DNA from: Syngnathus acus
Taxonomy: Eukaryota; Chordata; Actinopteri; Syngnathiformes; Syngnathidae
DNA length: 64,000 nt
NCBI RefSeq assembly: GCF_901709675.1
Contig: NC_051095.1
Coordinates: forward strand, 18,998,456 to 19,062,455
Direction: 5' to 3'
In this document: piece by piece, positions 59,690 through 64,000 of the stretch
Position numbering within the stretch: position 1 is the stretch's first letter
How the letters are laid out: the number at the start of each line of letters is the position of its first letter
The notes under the pieces: model-generated
Databases searched by the model: none
The model's input: the letters and a program-made list of their open reading frames with translations, nothing else
Told to the model about the DNA's origin: nothing
Position numbers and translations under genes: made by a program

Positions 59690-59960
59690 AGCTTTGTCTC
59701 ATTCAATCTCAACTTCTACAGCTGCCCATTTAAGCAGCTAAAAGCATGACTGTTTTCTGCAACACTCGTGCTGTCATCCAGTCTGCTTGCTTTGTCTTTT
59801 TTTACTTTCACTTTCAGCACTAGCCCATTTAGATAGCTAAAAGCTTTAACTGTAAGATTTTCAATTACTCTAAGTATGTTGTTGCTTTTATAGCTGCAAG
59901 ACAGTTTTGTTAATCCTTTGTCCCGTTGGCTTTGTCTTGTTCCTGTACAATTACAACAAC
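59690..59960 (-). repeat. Inverted units of the 56.7-58.7 kb array
   Basis: On plus, TCTACAGCTGCCCATTTAAGCAGCTAAAAGC (59714-59744), GCACTAGCCCATTTAGATAGCTAAAAGC (59817-59844) and a GGCTTTGTCTTGTTCC word near 59930 are the reverse complement of the array core and its AGGACAAAGC partner. Unit spacing is about 100 bp. Confidence 0.6.
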
Positions 59961-59989
59961 AGCAAATTCTGTGACATCGTGTGATGTTT

Positions 59990-62880
59990 ATGACTGTGTT
60001 GTTCACCCTTTATTGTTCATCTAGCCTCAGATGTCCAATAAATGAGAGACAAATAAACAACCCCCTAACGGAAAAAAAAAATACAGTGTTTCTGTGCGAG
60101 TTGGGCATTCATATTCATGAAACCTCCATTAAAGTAAAACAAGCCGTTGCGCGCGGTGGCACTGCCCTGCCGATAACACAGGGGCAGCCAGGCCCGATGA
60201 CTTGATGACTGGCAGCCGAATGCCACTGCGTGATTAGCCTCTGCGCTTGAATGCTTGGATGCAGGCAACTCTGGCAGAGGGAATCTCCGCTGTTTTTGTT
60301 GTCTGTGTTTTGGGTCGGAAAATGCTGTACACTCACCGTCTTTGCAGAACCAGCTCAAATGTGCAAAAGCCTCATTTTGGAGCAGAGGCAGGATTTGGTT
60401 GCTGGTGTAATTTTTGTTATTTAGCTTGTTTTAGGTAGCAGGAGCTGACAATATATTCATCAAAAAGTGCAGTTGTAATTATTTTAGGACTCGTCAAGAG
60501 GATTGGACCCTTCTTTGGAATCCTTTTACTACTTGGGAGCATAACTGTGCATCTTCTGATTCTAGAAAGAGTACAAAGGTCCCAATAATTAAAGCGAAAG
60601 AAAACTGTCTTTTGCCACACTTTTTGGCTTGAATTACTTAAATATTCTGTAAATACATTTATGCACAAAAAACCCAATGATGCTCATTTGGGTGACTTGT
60701 TTATGTAGTGTATTCGATTGACTATATATTAAGAAGGAAAAAAGAAAATTTAATGAAACAAAAATATCATTAAAAAAAAGAATAATAATTTTAATAAAAC
60801 TCAATGATGCTCATTTGGGTGACTTGTAGTGTATTTGATTGACTTTTGATTATTAAAAAGGAAACACTTAATTTGGATTTGTTTTCTGTTTCACAATGTC
60901 CCAACTTCATTGGAATAGGGGTTGACATCAAAGCACTTAAAAAATAAATGTTACATGTTACCCAACCTTAGAGTCAAACCATACATCATGTGTCGTACAT
61001 TTGAGCCAATTATAGGAATCTCAGACAGGACGCTTTTTGAATTTTCAGAAGAGTTGGCGTGACATAGCAACAAGACAAGCCGCTTGGCTTCGCTGGGAAG
61101 TGCCAATCCGACCCGTTGGTAGGAAGCGGCGCTCGCTCGACAATGAGATGCAGGCAGTGGCGTGCTGGCGCCTCAACCGTCAAGCTTGAGCCAGCCTTGT
61201 GCACAAAATGCACGAGTTGGAATCTTTACTGTGCATACATTCACAGACGTAAAGAGCTTATTTTTCAGTTTCGACCACTGGATTTCAAATTGTGATTGAA
61301 ATGACGTGTGTGTGTGTGTGCGTGTGCGCGTGCGCGTGTGTGTATAGGTAGTCGTATAGTTGTGCAGTTTTTTCCCCCATAGTATGTGTATTTATGGTGG
61401 TTTTTTTTTAGTCCGTCTGTTGTTGTGCATTTCTTGTGATTATGATTATTTTGTTTTTGTACTGCATATGTCCGTGATTGGTCGAGTGTGGTCCATGTTT
61501 GGTAACATACAGTAATTGTGGTGCTTTAGCTATGTCATTTATTCACAGCAGGTGTGCGAAAATAGTGTCTTGTTGTCACTTGGCTTCCATGCATGACAAA
61601 TAGTGTGCAGCGTTAATGGCCTCAGTATAAATAAATGAATGTAGCTTGGATTGGAGTAGCTTGGATTGGAGTCAGCATGGTGGGTGGGAGGCAAAGGAGA
61701 GGGAAAGTCTTTCCTCAAGACATCACATCTGATTGTGGTTTACATTGTTATTGAGTCACACTTCTGGGCAAGTTATCTGCATAACAGTGGGGATTTAGAA
61801 GACACTGGAAATGCTATGTTCCTATGAGATACAATCAGTGCGTACATACACGCACACAGTCTAATGACAATCCCAAATTACTAATGCAAAGATTTTAAAG
61901 AGGTGTTTTTTCCAACTTTTCATACATACCCCTGAAATAAAGAAGTCCGGCGGTGGACAAAGTCGGCGACAGGCAGGGAGCTTCATCGCAGCTTGTCCAG
62001 CTGGGCGACGCGGCCGGGAGGTCCTCCTGGCTGCCTCACAGGGAGTGGCTGGATAATGCGGTTGGCTGCTGACTGAACCTTTTGGCTGTGACACAGAGCC
62101 CCATGTCTGGCTGATAAGAAGCTGAATTTGTTCTGCTAATTTTGTCTTTTTATCCGTCGGACGCAAATTCTGCCTTCACAAGACCCAGGAGTGAGTGGGA
62201 GCAGTGTCTGTTTGCCTTTCTATGAACTGTAACAACTTTAGTGTCGCTAAACATCCGAAAACTAATCGCCAAGACCACTCGCCACCATAATTCATAAGCA
62301 CATTCCTCCCATTGTCTCCTTCAATCTGTAAAAATAATTTAAAGAATGCTCAGCGCAATAGTTTTGAGTTTGCGAGGTCCTTGGTACGTCCTCATCTTCT
62401 GATTCCCGTCATTGACAAAATAGTTGTCACTCAAGTTTTTATATTTTATCATTTATGATTGTGGAGTGTGAGTTTACTTACGTTCACATATTTACTCAAA
62501 TTTTTCGCCTGTTTCCTCACATAGACACTGTTGGAATATGATAACCCGCTTGACAAGCGAGCGTGCTGGATTTTACCTCACATATTCACTCAAATGACTG
62601 TTTTTTGCGTCTTTTCCGACACACTGTTGAAATATGAGCATGCGTGCTGGATTTTACCTCCAGCTAATCCATACCGGAGGGTGTGGATGACGTCATATCG
62701 TTGACAAACACAACGGGGTCCGTAGGGGAAAATAAATAGTACATTTTAATTGTACCTGAATAAACACACATAAAAAATATATTTGAACTATTTATTACGT
62801 AGAAAAAGCAAAACACCCCAAATAAATTCTAGCGCTTATATGGTCTCATTTTACTACAAACATTTTACTTTTTAAAAGTC
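59990..62880. other. Interval without recognised gene; duplication, element scrap and (TG)n
   Basis: CAATGATGCTCATTTGGGTGAC occurs at 60675 and 60802 (127-bp tandem duplication). CACAATGTCCCAACTTCATTGGAAT at 60893-60917 is a familiar fish DNA-transposon end scrap. (TG)n with GCGTGTGCGCGTGCGCG lies at 61305-61345. TAGCTTGGATTGGAG is duplicated at 61638-61670. 61050-61200 and 61940-62070 are GC-richer but show no gene structure. Confidence 0.5.
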
Positions 62881-62894
62881 ATCATATATGAAAA

Positions 62895-63323
62895 CTGGCA
62901 GCTCGGTGGAACACTGGTTAGCACGTCCGCCTCACAGTTCAGAGTCAGAGAGTCAGAGTCAGCTTTATTGTCAATTCCTTCATGCTAAGACACACAAAGA
63001 AACCGAAATACCGTTCGATTCCACCTCCAACCCTCCCTGTATGGAGTTTGCATGTTCTCCCCGTGCCTGCGTGAGTTTTCTCCGGGCAATCCGGTTTCCT
63101 CCCACATCCCCAAAACATGCATGGTAGGCTGATTGAGCACTCCAAAATGCCCATAGGTGTGAGTGTGAGCGCAGATGGTTGTTCGTCTCTGTTTGCCCTG
63201 CGATTGGCTGGCAACCGGTTCAGGGTGTCACCCGCCTACTGCCCGATCGATGACTGCTGGGATAGGCTCCAGCAAGCCCACGACACCCGTGGGTACAAAG
63301 TGGTACAGAAAATGGATGGATGG
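62895..63323 (+). mobile_element. V-SINE-type SINE with 72-bp internal insertion, 11-bp target duplication
   Basis: Head GGCAGCTCGGTGGAACACTGG-like with GGTTAGCACGTCCGCCTCAC; central block GTATGGAGTTTGCATGTTCTCC and TTTCCTCCCACATCCCCAAA; distal GGGATAGGCTCCAGCAAGCC and an ATGGATGGATGG tail. ATATATGAAAA flanks it at 62884-62894 and 63324-63334. Between the A-box region and the B box, 62941-63012 is foreign sequence. Confidence 0.92.
62941..63012 (+). mobile_element. Short repeat fragment nested in the V-SINE
   Basis: AGAGTCAGAGTCAGCTTTATTGTCAATTCC followed by a GACACACAAAGAAACCGAAAT stretch is a familiar fish retroelement 3'-end motif. It splits the SINE between CACAGTTC and TTCGATTCC, replacing the base or two normally there; TTC on each side may be a minimal duplication. 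The split separates the two pol III promoter boxes. Confidence 0.65.
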
Positions 63324-63439
63324 ATATATGAAAATTATATATTATAAAATATGGACGTGAAGTTTTTTGGTTTATTATTTGGTTAATTCCTCATTTATGT
63401 GGCACCTTTATACGCTAGTAAGCTTGAAACACGCATGAG

Positions 63440-64000
63440 ATGCGTGAGAAAGGGCTGGAGTGAGGGGGAACGATGATGGGGAGGAGCGAGGGAAGGGAAG
63501 GTGCAGGGAGGTGGAGGAGAAGGCGTGTGGGAGGACGGAGACGGAAAGAGAGAGCGTCAGAGAGCGAGAGAGTCTCCAAATTCCGCTGCTGTCTCAGCAT
63601 CCATCCTGCATGAGACGATGTTCCGGAGAGCAGGTGGCGCCGAGCGGAGGACACCCGCGAGCGGCCAAAATCAATAGGAGGACGACCGAGAGGAATAGTC
63701 TGCCATCACTTCCTCTCGTCTGGGCTTGATCTGCTTCAAACTTTCCACTCCTACGCACCACCTCCCTGTGCAGTTTTTTTTTCTTTTCTTTATTTTTTTC
63801 CCATTCAGCGGGGTGCACCGCCCGGCCGGAGCCGCGAAGAAGGCGACGAGAAGCGCTTGTGGAGATCTTCAAGTTCACCATCGAGGTGGAGGAATTATAG
63901 ACGGACGAATTCCTCACAATCCTGTCTTTCCTTTCACACGGATTATGCGTTTGTAGCGCCAAGTAAATTCGAATCGGATTCGGATTGAGTCGGGGTGAGA
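63440..64000 (+). promoter_or_regulatory. CpG- and purine-rich block: candidate promoter and first exon
   Basis: After 60 kb of AT-rich DNA, CG dinucleotides become frequent (for example GAGCGAGGGAAGGG, GGTGGCGCCGAGCGGAGG, CACCGCCCGGCCGGAGCCGCGAAG). A GA-rich run at 63460-63570 is followed by mixed GC-rich sequence and a T-rich tract at 63770-63800. The last bases, GAGTCGGG|GTGAGA at about 63994, would serve as a splice donor, making a non-coding first exon plausible. No TATA box or long frame is evident, which fits a CpG-island promoter. The gene body would lie to the right. Confidence 0.45.

Noticed and set aside
59022-59749. Several hydrophobic plus-strand frames resembling membrane proteins
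   Set aside because: The DNA is T-rich, so Phe/Leu/Val-rich frames are expected; the block has a repeat-like character.
1-64000. A complete novel gene system or operon
   Set aside because: Apart from the L2 frame there is no long intact coding sequence, no cluster of co-oriented genes and no conserved partner genes. The novelty here is at the level of repeat architecture.

Overview
The window reads as intergenic or intronic DNA from a ray-finned, probably percomorph, fish. The basis is the repeat content: L2 LINEs with TTGAC-repeat tails, Rex1-like and Rex3/RTE-like LINE pieces, Tc1-like remnants, V-SINE-type and other tRNA-derived SINEs, a hAT element with an 8-bp target duplication, and many (CA)n, (TA)n and (ATCC)n tracts. 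No species can be named. The AT-rich background, the absence of long host reading frames and the lack of any operon-like packing rule out a microbial replicon. I found no prokaryotic defence system, CRISPR array, rRNA or free-standing tRNA gene.

Layout. 1-838: 5' end of a Rex3/RTE-like LINE on the minus strand, running off the left edge. 0.96-3.6 kb: degenerate TTGAAACCCTAA-type repeats holding a SINE. 3.9-8.5 kb: a Tc1-like remnant split by an L2 LINE whose 998-codon endonuclease/reverse-transcriptase frame is intact. 9.2-10.4 kb: a TIR element with internal tandem repeats. 10.5-14.3 kb: Rex1-like and RTE-like relics. 16.4-17.1 kb: two SINEs of different families, followed by an exon-like island near 17.7 kb. 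22.4 kb: a second type of TA-flanked TIR element. 24.7-25.2 kb: a 271-bp tandem duplication. 25.8-31 kb: Tc1, V-SINE, L2 and LINE relics. 32-42 kb: mostly unique DNA with degenerate duplications. 42.1 and 51.7 kb: further copies of the 9.2-kb TIR element. 43.3 kb: another exon-like island. 45.3-46.8 kb: an LTR-like block, an RTE 3' end and a V-SINE, the last two with visible target duplications. 48.8-49.3 kb: a patchwork of satellite, RTE and L2. 53.5-54.5 kb: a hAT element. 56.7-60 kb: a degenerate 100-150 bp array with an inverted outlier. 62.9-63.3 kb: a V-SINE with an insertion. 63.4-64.0 kb: a CpG- and purine-rich block that looks like the promoter and first exon of a gene extending to the right.

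The only long intact coding sequence is that of the L2 element. Host coding signal is limited to a few short candidate exons, none assignable to a gene. The main interest is repeat architecture: nested insertions that give relative ages, target duplications that validate several insertions, and three degenerate repeat families I could not name. Family names rest on recognised motifs and recalled consensus patterns, not on database searches.
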